A DNA stretch of 64,000 nucleotides from assembly GCF_042610495.1 (NCBI RefSeq), contig NZ_JBHGAP010000001.1:992001-1056000 (forward strand), in the 5' to 3' direction. This stretch comes from RU20A sp042610495. GTDB lineage: Bacteria > Pseudomonadota > Alphaproteobacteria > Rhizobiales > Rhizobiaceae. Shown piece after piece: positions 1 to 8,524 of this stretch (position 1 is its first letter; each line of letters opens with the position of its first letter). A program made the position numbers and the translations under genes. The notes below the pieces were generated by a model. The model had not been told where the DNA came from. It saw only the letters and a list, made by a program, of their open reading frames with translations, and made no database searches.

Positions 1-687
1 TGAATCAAAACATGAAGATGCGGAATCATCACACGAAAAAGCCCGCTCAGGCACCTGTTTCGATTCGACAAATCCGGAAAAGCCCGACGGAGATTTATCG
101 GCCGGTATCCGCGCAAGGGCCGCCGTCGCGCGGGCCGATTTCCGCTTGGCGACCACGAGGGCGCCATCGGGACCGGCAGCGGCGAGCGCGGCCGATTCCG
201 CCACCCCGTGGCAGCCGACAAGACGGAAGACCACCTCCGAAGGTGTCGCGAGACGCGGCGTCTCGCATTCAAGGCGGGCAGCGCCGAAGACCAGCAGCGG
301 CACGCCGAAATGCGCGGCCGTGGCATGCATGGCCGGCTCAGCCACCCGCCCGTCGATGGTCGCGATTGCCGACAAAAGGACGGCCCGGCCCGGCAGCGGC
401 ACGCCCTGCCCGTCCGGTCGCTGCCCGGCCCAAACCTCTTCAGCCAGAACCTCTTCAGCCAGAACCTCTCCGGCAAGAACGTCCTCAGCAAGCGCGATCA
501 GTTCGCCCGCCGACGTGCCGCATTCGCAACCAAGGCCGAGAACGAGACAGTCGCGAACGGCGTCGGGCGCAGGCGGGAGCACGGCAAGAGCGTGGGCCAA
601 GTGCCCGGACGACGGGGAAAGGCACGACGAGGAACGGGGGGACGAGCAACGGGAGGGCATGGAAAACGTGGCAGGATGTGCGGACAT
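1..687 (-). CDS. cobE: Cobalamin biosynthesis protein CobE (CbiG C-terminal family), 3' end off the window
   Basis: Read on the minus strand, this frame is open from 687 to the left edge. It carries the family's N-terminal motif LVLGLGCECGTSAGE (about residues 39-53) and the later blocks ATIDGRVAEPAMHATAAHFG and VVFRLVGCHGVAESAAL, which match CobE/CbiG-C proteins of the cobalamin corrin-ring pathway. The ATG at 687 has a GGGAGG 9 bases upstream; an in-frame ATG at 660 is the alternative. The open frame continues some 40 codons past the last recognisable CobE residues (near position 110), so either the C-terminus is extended or the true stop lies outside the window. A 15-base in-frame tandem repeat encodes a run of LAEEV/LAGEV (see the repeat). 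It is divergent from the TSUP gene and close to the cobO-P genes, as expected for a cob locus. Confidence 0.75.
   Translation of the reverse strand, partial: MSAHPATFSMPSRCSSPRSSSCLSPSSGHLAHALAVLPPAPDAVRDCLVLGLGCECGTSAGELIALAEDVLAGEVLAEEVLAEEVWAGQRPDGQGVPLPGRAVLLSAIATIDGRVAEPAMHATAAHFGVPLLVFGAARLECETPRLATPSEVVFRLVGCHGVAESAALAAAGPDGALVVAKRKSARATAALARIPADKSPSGFSGFVESKQVPERAFSCDDSASSCFDS
433..492. repeat. 15-bp tandem repeat inside cobE
   Basis: Unit aacctcttcagccag occurs twice exactly (433-447, 448-462), followed by two diverged copies (463-477, 478-492). The 15-base period keeps frame and gives four 5-residue units, roughly EVLAE/EVLAG, in CobE after the helix that follows the GLGCECGTSAGE motif. 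Confidence 0.8.
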
Positions 688-1128
688 GAAGGCCTCCCTC
701 GGACCCGAGCGAACCGCAGCGCCACCCATACCCGGCCAGGCAGACAAGCCTTGCCTTGCACAACATGTTTCCCGACGGCTCCCTGGGCGTCCCCGGTCTG
801 GGTCGACGCAATCCCGGAGGCCGGCGTGTCCGTCGCATTGCGGACGCCGTCGTCTCAGTGTCACAGTTCTAGACCACGGCCGGGAGACGGTCAAACGCGT
901 TTGCGCCATCGGCCACCGCGCCCGCGCCACGGATGTCGGCCGGACGTGAAATGTCGCGACCCGGCTTTGCCATTTGGCCGCGAACCTGCAAGAAGCAGAC
1001 AGCGCCCGCGCCGCGACGACTATCCGGCCGCGCGGCGCCGTGTGTGACGCCCGCGACCATGCGACCGAAGAGTCGGCGTCTGGTGCGGATCTCCGCCACG
1101 CTTCCACCAGCATGAAAGTGCCCCCGCC
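688..1128. other. Divergent intergenic region cobE / TSUP
   Basis: About 440 bases with no convincing gene: the open frames here are arginine-rich with no recognisable family. It should contain promoters for both divergent genes. I looked for a cobalamin-riboswitch B12 box facing cobE and found no good match. Confidence 0.5.
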
Positions 1129-1914
1129 GTGCATGACCTCGCCGTCCACCTGCTCGTCTTCCTGTTCATTGCCGCCTTCATTGCCGGCTTCATCGATTCG
1201 ATCGCCGGCGGCGGCGGCATGATCACGCTTCCCGCGATGCTGATCGCAGGCATCCCGCCGCTGGAGGCGCTCGGCACCAACAAGCTGCAATCGCTCTTCG
1301 GCTCTGGCTCCGCAAGCCTCGCCTATGCCCGGCGCGGCCATGTGAACCTGCGCGAACAGTTGCCGATGGCGGCGATCTCGGCCGCCGGATCCGTCATCGG
1401 CGCCCTGCTGGCCACGCAGGTGCCCGGCGACCTGCTCAGGGCCGCGCTGCCGCTGCTGCTCATCGCCATCGCCCTCTATTTCGGCCTGAAGCCCCGCATC
1501 GGCGACGAGGACAGGGCGCGGCGCATCTCCCCCTTCGCCTTTTCGCTGACACTGGTGCCGCTGATCGGCTTTTATGACGGCGTCTTCGGCCCCGGCACCG
1601 GTTCCTTCTTCATGCTCGGCTTCGTGACGCTCGCCGGCTTCGGCATCCTGAAGGCGACAGCCCACACGAAGCTCCTCAACTTCGGCTCCAACATCGGCGC
1701 CTTCGCGGTCTTCTCACTGGCCGGCGTCGTGCTGTGGAAGGTCGGCATCGTCATGGGAGTCGGCCAGTTTCTTGGCGCGCAGGTGGGCTCCCGCCTCGCC
1801 ATGCGGATCGGCGCGCGCATGATCAAGCCTCTGCTGGTGCTGTCCTCCATCGCACTCGCCATCCGGCTTCTCGCCGATCCCGCCAATCCGCTCAGGCAAT
1901 GGGCCGGGTTTTAA
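1129..1914 (+). CDS. TSUP (TauE/SafE) family membrane permease
   Basis: Polytopic inner-membrane protein of 261 residues. The N-terminal block FIDSIAGGGGMITLPAML and the motif EALGTNKLQSLFGSGSA are diagnostic of the TSUP/TauE-SafE family (YfcA type), followed by the second-half repeat GFYDGVFGPGTGSFFMLGF. About eight hydrophobic segments are visible. Family members export sulfite, sulfonates or other organic anions; the substrate here is unknown. The start is a GTG with no strong ribosome binding site, so the N-terminus is uncertain. Its stop codon overlaps that of the convergent cobO gene. The position inside a cob locus hints at cobalt or precursor transport, but nothing in the sequence proves that. 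Confidence 0.85.
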   Translation: MHDLAVHLLVFLFIAAFIAGFIDSIAGGGGMITLPAMLIAGIPPLEALGTNKLQSLFGSGSASLAYARRGHVNLREQLPMAAISAAGSVIGALLATQVPGDLLRAALPLLLIAIALYFGLKPRIGDEDRARRISPFAFSLTLVPLIGFYDGVFGPGTGSFFMLGFVTLAGFGILKATAHTKLLNFGSNIGAFAVFSLAGVVLWKVGIVMGVGQFLGAQVGSRLAMRIGARMIKPLLVLSSIALAIRLLADPANPLRQWAGF

Positions 1915-2558
1915 TATTCGACGCCGATCTGCGCCTTGATGCCCGAGCGGAACGGGTGCTTGACGAGTTCCATCTCGGTGACGAGATCGGCGATCTCGAT
2001 CAGTTCCTCCTTGGCGTTACGGCCCGTCAGCACGACATGGGTCATGGGCGGCTTTTCCTCGGCCAGGAACCGCACCACTTCGGCCACGGTGATATAGTCG
2101 TAGCGCAGCGCAATGTTGATCTCGTCGAGCAGCACCATCGAGTTGCGCTCGTCGCGGATGAGTTCCTTGGCCTTCTCCCAGGCCTTCTCCGCCATCGCGA
2201 CGTCGCGCGCCCGATCCTGCGTCTCCCAGGTGAAGCCTTCGCCGAGCGTGTAGAACTGGCAGAGATCGGAAAAATGCGCCTCGATCAGGTCGCGCTCGCC
2301 CGTCTGCCAGGCGCCCTTGATGAATTGCACGACGGCCGACGGCTTGCCATGGGCGATATGGCGGAAGATCATCCCGAAACCGGCCGTGGACTTGCCCTTG
2401 CCCTTGCCGGTGTGGACGATGATGAGCCCCTTCTCGTCCGTCTTGGTCGCCATGATCTTCTCGCGCGCGACCTTCTTCTTCGCCATCTTCATGGCATGGC
2501 GCGCGCCGTCCTCCACCTTTTCGACGCCTTCGCCGCTCTCGTTGATCTCTTCGCTCAT
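1911..2558 (-). CDS. cobO: Cob(I)yrinic acid a,c-diamide adenosyltransferase
   Basis: Cytoplasmic CobO/BtuR-type adenosyltransferase that attaches the 5'-deoxyadenosyl group of ATP to the cobalt of reduced corrinoids. The P-loop HTGKGKGKSTAGFG sits near residues 49-62, and the Walker-B-like stretch SMVLLDEINIALRYDY and the C-terminal ELVKHPFRSGIKAQIGVEY are typical. I chose the ATG at 2558 because GGGAG lies 7 bases upstream; an ATG at 2579 directly follows the cobN stop and is less likely. It is the last gene of cobP-cobW-cobN-cobO. The length of 215 residues fits the family. Confidence 0.96.
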   Translation of the reverse strand: MSEEINESGEGVEKVEDGARHAMKMAKKKVAREKIMATKTDEKGLIIVHTGKGKGKSTAGFGMIFRHIAHGKPSAVVQFIKGAWQTGERDLIEAHFSDLCQFYTLGEGFTWETQDRARDVAMAEKAWEKAKELIRDERNSMVLLDEINIALRYDYITVAEVVRFLAEEKPPMTHVVLTGRNAKEELIEIADLVTEMELVKHPFRSGIKAQIGVEY

Positions 2559-2580
2559 CTCTTCACTCCCGGAATGCATG

Positions 2581-5500
2581 TCACTCGGCCGCAACGGCCA
2601 GATTGTCGAGGTCGAAACGCGCCGAATTGGAGCGCGGGGTCCAGTAGCCCCGGTCCATCGCCTCGGTCAGGCGGTCGCGAATGTCGCGCAGCGCAGACGC
2701 ATTGCGCGCTTCCAGGAAGCCGCGCACGGCATCATCGACGAGAAAGGCCTGATAGACCGCTTCGAAATGGTGGGACTGCACGGCGCCCGTCGTGGCGGCG
2801 AAGGCGAACATGTAGTCCACCGTCGCCGACATCTCGAAGGCGCCCTTGTAGCCGTGGCGCATCACGCCGGCGATCCACTTCGGATTGACGACGCGGCCGC
2901 GCACGATGCGCCCCACCTCTTCCTCGAGCGTCCGGATGACGGGCTTTTCGGGCCGCGAATGGTCGTTGTGGTAGAGCGTCGGCCGCGCGCCGGACAACTT
3001 CTCGACGGCCGCACTCATGCCGCCCTCGAACTGGTAGTAATCGTCACTGTCGAGCAGGTCGTGCTCGCGATTGTCCTGGTTCTGCACCACGGCCTGCACG
3101 CTTTCGAGGCGCGCTTCCAGCAAGCCGCGGGCCTCCGCGCCCTCCTCGTTGGCACCGTAAGCATAGGAGCCCCAGTCGAGATAGGCTTCGCCGAAATCGG
3201 CCCGCTCGCTCCAGCCCTTAGCATCGACCAGCGCCTGCAGCCCGGTGCCATAGGCGCCCGGCTTGGCGCCGAAGACGCGGTAGGAGGCCCGCCGTGCCGC
3301 ATCCGGCGCCGCCATGCCAGCCGCGACGAGCCGCGCGGTCTCGGCCCGCATGCGCGCCGCAATCCGGTTGTCCTCGTCATCCTCGTCTAAGCCGCCAATG
3401 GCCCCGATCGCGCGGTCGAAAAGCGCGATCTGCTCCGGGAAGGCGTCGCGGAAGAAGCCGGAGACGCGCAGTGTCACATCGACGCGCGGCCGGCCGAGCA
3501 GCGCGAGTGGGATGATCTCGTAGCCGGTCACGCGGCGCGAGCCCATGTCCCAGACGGGTTTCGCCCCGATCAGCGCCATGGCCTGCGCGATGTCGTCACC
3601 GCCGCTGCGCATATTGGCCGTGCCCCAGGCGCTGAGGCCGATAGAGGTCGGCCAGTCGCCGTGATCCTGAAGATAGCGGCGGATGAGCAGTTCCGCAGAC
3701 TTGCGCCCCAGCTCCCAGGCAGCCGGCGTCGGTACGGCGCGGCTATCGACGGAGAAGAAATTGCGCCCCGTCGGCAGTACGTCCGGCCGCCCGCGCGTCG
3801 GCGCACCGGAGGGGCCGGGCGCCACGAAACGGCCGTCGAGACCGGTGAGCAGCGCCGCGATCTCCGCGCGTCCGCAGGCCTCGATGGAAGGGCGGATGGC
3901 CGCTTCGATCTCGGACAACACGGCGCGCGTCGCAGGCCAATCATCCGGACACGGAACGGCACCGGAAACGAACTGCGCCGCGAGAAGCTCGATCCGCTCC
4001 ACCGTGTCGCCATTGCTTCGCCACGGCGCGTCCGAGACATCGGCGAGCAAAGCCGGACGCGGGCCGGCCCAGGCGTCAGACGTCACGCAATCCAGCGGAT
4101 CGAACCCGGCCCCCGCAGACCCGAAGGCATCGGCCGCGATGGCCCGTTGCAGGCTCTCGTCGCCGCCCTCGCCAAGACCGCGCGGCACGCGGGCGAGCGC
4201 GACCGTGAGGTCGGTCAGAAGCCGCCCCTCCGGCGCCACGCCGAAGACATGCAGCCCGTCGCGGATCTGTAATTCCTTGAGATCGCACAGATAGGCGTCG
4301 AGCTTTTCGAGCGCCTTGTCCTCGGGGTCGCGATCGTCGATGCCCACGTCACGGTCGAGCCCGATGTCGCGCACGAGGTCGAGGATCTGCTTGGACAGCA
4401 GCCGCAGCCGGCGCGGATCGCCGCCGGCTGCCTCGTAATACTCGTCCACCAGCGCTTCGAGGTTCTTCAGCGGCCCATAGCTCTCCGCCCGCGTCAGGGG
4501 CGGCGTCAGGTGATCGATGATGACAGCGCTGGTGCGGCGCTTGGCCTGCGTACCCTCGCCGGGATCGTTGACGATGAAGGGATAGAGATGCGGCACGGGG
4601 CCGAGCAGCGCTTCCGGCCAGCAGGCCTCAGACAGTGCCAGCGCCTTGCCCGGCAGCCATTCCAGATTGCCGTGCTTGCCCATGTGGATGATCGCGTCGG
4701 CCGCAAAGGAGCGGCGCAGGAACGCATAGAAGGCGAGATAGCCATGCGGCGGCACGAGATCCGGCGAATGGTAGCTCTCCTTGTGATCAACCGCATAGCC
4801 GCGCGCCGGCTGGATGCCGATCATCGCCTTGCCGAAGCGCGACAGGGACAGTGCGAAACCGCCTTCCGTGAAGAAGGGATCGGCCTCCGGCGCACCCCAG
4901 CGCTCGCGAACCTGAAACTGATTCTGAAGAGGAAGGCTTTCGAAGAAGGCCTTGTAATCCTTCAGCGAAAGCCTCTCGCGAATCTCGCGCCCGTCATGGG
5001 CGGCGTTCGTTGGCCCGGCCATGAGATGGGCAATCAGTGCCTCGCCGTCCAGCGGCAGCTCGCCGACATCATAGCCTTCCGTCGCCATCGCCCGCAGCAC
5101 CTCGACGATGCCGGCCGGCGTATCGAGCCCCACACCATTGCCGAGCCGCCCGTCGCGATTGGGATAATTGGCAAGGATGATCGCCACCCGCCGCTCCGCC
5201 GGCCGGCGGTGCCTCAGCCGCGCCCAGCCGGCCGCCTGCGATGCCACGAAGGCAATGCGGCCCGGCTCCGGCTGGTGGCCGACAATATTGGCCTCGACAT
5301 CGGGATCGTGGACAGCCGCCGCCTTGAATGAGATCGCCCGCGTCAGCACGCGCCCGTCCACCTCCGGCAGGGCGACATTCATGGCGAGATCGCGCGCCAT
5401 CAGCCCCTGCGCTGACGTGGTCCAGGCCTCGCGGGTGGAGCCGGACAGCACCGCCTGAAGGACCGGCGCGCCGCGCGCCTCCAGCACGGTCGGCACGCGG

Positions 5501-6351
5501 TCCGCGCCGGGCGCGGAGACGGCAAAGCCGGTCGCGTTGATCACGACATCCGGCGCATGGCGCTCGAAGATTGCGTCGAGAGTCGCCACGGATACCGCAT
5601 CCTTGAGGCTGGAGACAAAGACAGGCAGCACCCGCAGTCCCTCGGCCGCAAGCGCCGTCACCAGAGCTTCAACCGGCGCCGTTTCGCCGCTCTGCACCAG
5701 CGCGCGGTAAAAGCAGATCGCCGCGAGCGGCGCATCTGCGGGCCGCGACAGGGAGGCGTCGAGCGCCGCCCATTCATCCGTGCCGACGAGGCCAGTCCCC
5801 GGCCACCAGATGCCCGCCTTCATCAGCGGCCGCGCCGGCGCCGGCAGCGGCTCGCCCGCCATCAGCGCCTCGCAGGCGGCGAGCATGCCGACGGCATTGT
5901 CGATGCCGCCTTCGGTGAAATAGGCCCAGAGCTGGGCCCGCGCCTCGGCACTCACGGTCGAGAAGACATCGAGGCCGGGATCGGGCTTGTCGCAGCCGGG
6001 CAGCGCGGCGATCTGGAACCCGTGCGTCACCGCCGCCGCATGCAGCGCTTCCAGCACATAGTGGAAATAGCTGGCGCCGCCGAGCGGGCGGATGACGATC
6101 AGCTTCGCATGCCGCGCCGTGCGCTCCACATAGGTATCGACCGACATCGGATGCTTGAGCATGCCAAGGCTGGCGACGCGCAAGCGCGGCACATCCGGCC
6201 GCGCGGCCCGCCACTGGCGGTGCGCGGCAGCGACCACGGAAAGCTCCGTATCCGCTGCCGACAGGAACAGGATGTCGGCCGGAGACTGGCCAAGGTCGAT
6301 CGCCTCGTCCCCGTCACTGATCGTTCCCTTTTGCGCCAGCAGCAGATGCAT
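2581..6351 (-). CDS. cobN: Cobaltochelatase subunit CobN
   Basis: Large subunit (1256 residues) of the aerobic ATP-dependent cobaltochelatase CobNST, which inserts Co2+ into hydrogenobyrinic acid a,c-diamide. It belongs to the CobN/magnesium-chelatase-H family; diagnostic stretches are ADAIIHMGKHGNLEWLPGK (around residue 550), IVNDPGEGTQAKRRT and the C-terminal AFEMSATVDYMFAFAATTGAV. The ATG at 6351 has AGGA 5 bases upstream. It starts 12 bases after cobW and ends just before cobO, so the three are almost certainly one transcript behind the cobalamin riboswitch. CobS and CobT are not in the window. Confidence 0.97.
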   Translation of the reverse strand: MHLLLAQKGTISDGDEAIDLGQSPADILFLSAADTELSVVAAAHRQWRAARPDVPRLRVASLGMLKHPMSVDTYVERTARHAKLIVIRPLGGASYFHYVLEALHAAAVTHGFQIAALPGCDKPDPGLDVFSTVSAEARAQLWAYFTEGGIDNAVGMLAACEALMAGEPLPAPARPLMKAGIWWPGTGLVGTDEWAALDASLSRPADAPLAAICFYRALVQSGETAPVEALVTALAAEGLRVLPVFVSSLKDAVSVATLDAIFERHAPDVVINATGFAVSAPGADRVPTVLEARGAPVLQAVLSGSTREAWTTSAQGLMARDLAMNVALPEVDGRVLTRAISFKAAAVHDPDVEANIVGHQPEPGRIAFVASQAAGWARLRHRRPAERRVAIILANYPNRDGRLGNGVGLDTPAGIVEVLRAMATEGYDVGELPLDGEALIAHLMAGPTNAAHDGREIRERLSLKDYKAFFESLPLQNQFQVRERWGAPEADPFFTEGGFALSLSRFGKAMIGIQPARGYAVDHKESYHSPDLVPPHGYLAFYAFLRRSFAADAIIHMGKHGNLEWLPGKALALSEACWPEALLGPVPHLYPFIVNDPGEGTQAKRRTSAVIIDHLTPPLTRAESYGPLKNLEALVDEYYEAAGGDPRRLRLLSKQILDLVRDIGLDRDVGIDDRDPEDKALEKLDAYLCDLKELQIRDGLHVFGVAPEGRLLTDLTVALARVPRGLGEGGDESLQRAIAADAFGSAGAGFDPLDCVTSDAWAGPRPALLADVSDAPWRSNGDTVERIELLAAQFVSGAVPCPDDWPATRAVLSEIEAAIRPSIEACGRAEIAALLTGLDGRFVAPGPSGAPTRGRPDVLPTGRNFFSVDSRAVPTPAAWELGRKSAELLIRRYLQDHGDWPTSIGLSAWGTANMRSGGDDIAQAMALIGAKPVWDMGSRRVTGYEIIPLALLGRPRVDVTLRVSGFFRDAFPEQIALFDRAIGAIGGLDEDDEDNRIAARMRAETARLVAAGMAAPDAARRASYRVFGAKPGAYGTGLQALVDAKGWSERADFGEAYLDWGSYAYGANEEGAEARGLLEARLESVQAVVQNQDNREHDLLDSDDYYQFEGGMSAAVEKLSGARPTLYHNDHSRPEKPVIRTLEEEVGRIVRGRVVNPKWIAGVMRHGYKGAFEMSATVDYMFAFAATTGAVQSHHFEAVYQAFLVDDAVRGFLEARNASALRDIRDRLTEAMDRGYWTPRSNSARFDLDNLAVAAE

Positions 6352-6363
6352 CGTTTCCTACCC

Positions 6364-7428
6364 TCAGACCGCTGCGGCAATGGCAGCGCGCACGGCCGCT
6401 TCGTCCATGTCGTGCAGGCCGATGACGACGAGGCGGGTGCTCCGCGTCTCGCCCGCTGCCCAGGGACGGTCGAAATACTGGTCGATGCGCTGGCCGACGC
6501 CCTGGATCAGAAGCCGCATCGGCTTGCCCGGCACATCCGCAAAACCCTTGAGGCGCAGCACGTCATGGGCCGCAATCACATCCTTCAGCCGCGCGACGAA
6601 GGCATTGGGATCGGCAATCGGGCCGAGTTCCACGATGAAGCTGTCGAATTCGTCGTGATCGTGCTCTTCGCCCGCCTCGTGCTCAATCTCGTGGTGGGAC
6701 TTCCGGTTGGCGATATCGCCTTCCGTGCCAACGCCGAGACCGAGCAGCACGGCCGCCGCCACCTCGCCGTTCTGGGCCTCGATCATCGCCGGCTTACGGT
6801 GCGTGCGCGAGGCGACTTCGGCGCGAACGGCGGCAACGCCATCGGCGTCGATGAGGTCGGTCTTGTTGAGCACGATGAGGTCGGCCGCCGTCAGTTGGTC
6901 CTCGAAAAGCTCCTCGATCGGGCTTTCATGGTCGAGATTGTCATCTTCGGCGCGCGCCGCATCCACCTTGTCGTGATCGTCGGCAAAGCGGCCGGCGGCC
7001 ACAGCGGCGCTGTCCACCACCGTCACCACGCCATCCACCGTCACCTGCGTGCGGATATCCGGCCAGTTGAAGGCCGCGACGAGCGGCTGCGGCAGCGCGA
7101 GGCCCGAGGTCTCGATGATGATGTGGTCGGGGCGGTTCTCGCGCTCCAGAAGCCTCGTCATGGTCGGGATGAAATCATCGGCCACCGTGCAGCAGATGCA
7201 GCCATTGGTGAGCTCGATGATGTCGTCTTCCGTGCAGGCCTCCGCACCGCAGCCCTTCAGCACCTCGCCATCGACGCCGAGATCGCCGAATTCGTTGATG
7301 ATGAGGGCGATGCGCCGGCCGCCTGCGTTGGTCAGCAGGTTGCGGATCATCGTCGTTTTGCCGGCGCCGAGGAAGCCGGTGATGACGGTGGCGGGGATCT
7401 TGCCCGTCTGCGTCGTCGTGGAAGCCAT
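6364..7428 (-). CDS. cobW: Cobalamin biosynthesis GTPase CobW (COG0523 metallochaperone)
   Basis: COG0523 G3E-type GTPase of 354 residues, thought to deliver cobalt to the chelatase. Visible motifs are the Walker A GFLGAGKTT near the N-terminus, the metal-binding GCICC motif (CxCC), the guanine-specificity motif NKTD and a His/Glu/Asp-rich segment (HHEIEHEAGEEHDHDE) likely to bind metal. The ATG at 7428 with AAAGG upstream is preferred over an in-frame TTG at 7437 that overlaps the cobP stop. It lies between cobP and cobN in the riboswitch-controlled operon. Confidence 0.96.
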   Translation of the reverse strand: MASTTTQTGKIPATVITGFLGAGKTTMIRNLLTNAGGRRIALIINEFGDLGVDGEVLKGCGAEACTEDDIIELTNGCICCTVADDFIPTMTRLLERENRPDHIIIETSGLALPQPLVAAFNWPDIRTQVTVDGVVTVVDSAAVAAGRFADDHDKVDAARAEDDNLDHESPIEELFEDQLTAADLIVLNKTDLIDADGVAAVRAEVASRTHRKPAMIEAQNGEVAAAVLLGLGVGTEGDIANRKSHHEIEHEAGEEHDHDEFDSFIVELGPIADPNAFVARLKDVIAAHDVLRLKGFADVPGKPMRLLIQGVGQRIDQYFDRPWAAGETRSTRLVVIGLHDMDEAAVRAAIAAAV

Positions 7429-7433
7429 GGAAA

Positions 7434-7967
7434 TCAACCTTTCATTCTCAGCGGCAGCCCTGCCGCCACGAAGTAAACCTCTGAAGACGCCGCGGCGACC
7501 GCCTGATGCAGGCGGCCGGCATGATCGCGGAAGGCCCGCGCCATGGCGTTCTCGGGAACGATGCCGAGCCCGACCTCATTGGAGACGAGAACGACCAGCC
7601 CTTTGGCCCGTGAGAGATGGCCTGCGAGCCGCGCCGATTCGGCGGCGATATCAGCCTCCTCCATCATCAGATTGGTGACCCAGAGGGTCAGGCAATCGAC
7701 GAGAATCGCGGTGCCGGGATCATCGAGCCTTTCCAGCGCGCCGACGAGATCCATGGGCTCCTCGACCGTCTGCCAGGACGGCCCGCGGCTTTCGCGGTGG
7801 GCGGCAATGCGCGCCCGCATTTCATCATCCCAGGCACGGCTGGTGGCGATATAGGCGCTGGCAAGACCGCTCTCCACGACGAGCCGCTCCGCAAAGGAGG
7901 ACTTGCCGGAGCGCGCGCCGCCGAGCACGAAAATGGAGCGGGAGGAAGACGCCGTCACGTGGACCAC
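7434..7967 (-). CDS. cobP: Adenosylcobinamide kinase / adenosylcobinamide-phosphate guanylyltransferase
   Basis: Bifunctional CobP/CobU enzyme that phosphorylates adenosylcobinamide and transfers GMP to give adenosyl-GDP-cobinamide, a late step of nucleotide-loop assembly. The P-loop VLGGARSGKSSFAE, the AYIATSRAWDDEMRARI segment (covering the GMP-accepting region and the following helix) and ILVDCLTLWVTNLM are clear. Length is 177 residues. The start is GTG (7967), with a second GTG at 7958; neither has a strong ribosome binding site. It is the first gene after the cobalamin riboswitch. Confidence 0.95.
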   Translation of the reverse strand: MVHVTASSSRSIFVLGGARSGKSSFAERLVVESGLASAYIATSRAWDDEMRARIAAHRESRGPSWQTVEEPMDLVGALERLDDPGTAILVDCLTLWVTNLMMEEADIAAESARLAGHLSRAKGLVVLVSNEVGLGIVPENAMARAFRDHAGRLHQAVAAASSEVYFVAAGLPLRMKG

Positions 7968-8104
7968 CGTACGGCAGCCGCAGGCCTGCGGTCACGACGC
8001 ACGCAATGAATTCGGGTGGCGGGGACAGTGCCCCACCGGACAGTCTCGCGAGCCATGACAACCTCCGTGCTGGCCGAATGGGCGATGATGCGCCCGACCG
8101 GGCT

Positions 8105-8450
8105 CTTCGCCCGTTTCGGATGGCAGGTCTCCTGGCTCGCGGGTCCCTTCGCGTCCGGCATGATGCCGGCGCGAAAACGGGGTCGCCTCGCCTTCCCGGA
8201 TCGAAGCGGCATGAAAAGGCGGGCGATTCGTAGAAAATAGAGGCGCCCCACCCCGGTTGATCATGCCTGATCCAGTGGCTTTTCCAGCACCGCTTCCGAA
8301 AACCCGCCTTGCACGACACGCGCAAATCCGAGGTGAGCAGCAACGTTGCCGGATGGCGACCCCTGACCGCTCTACAGTCGCGGGGTCGGCTGCGATGAGG
8401 ATGCCCGACATGGGTCCATCCCTTCGCATTCCCATTTACTCCCAAGCCGG
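8105..8450 (-). promoter_or_regulatory. Cobalamin (B12) riboswitch controlling cobP-cobW-cobN-cobO
   Basis: On the minus strand the conserved core of an adenosylcobalamin riboswitch appears in order: CCCCGCGACTGTAGAGCGG (8385-8367), AGCCACTGG (8280-8272), GGGAAGGCGAGGCGACC (8197-8181) and the B12 box AGCCAGGAGACCTGCC (8137-8122). Upstream bases to about 8450 can form the 5' stems. A G/C-rich hairpin GGTGGGG...CCCCGCCACC near 8016-8037 could be part of the expression platform. High cobalamin would be expected to repress cobP and the genes after it. Boundaries are approximate. Confidence 0.93.
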
Positions 8451-8524
8451 CCGCCCGGCCCGGGAACCATCCTGAGCCGAGCAATAGATATTTACGGCCG
8501 AAAAGTCAAAGCCCGCCCGCGCCG

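Noticed and set aside
869..1099. 76-codon minus-strand frame in the cobE/TSUP gap
   Set aside because: No family, no ribosome binding site, composition not gene-like.
5557..7476. 639-codon plus-strand frame opposite cobN and cobW
   Set aside because: It is a mirror of high-GC coding DNA; both opposite-strand genes are unmistakable.
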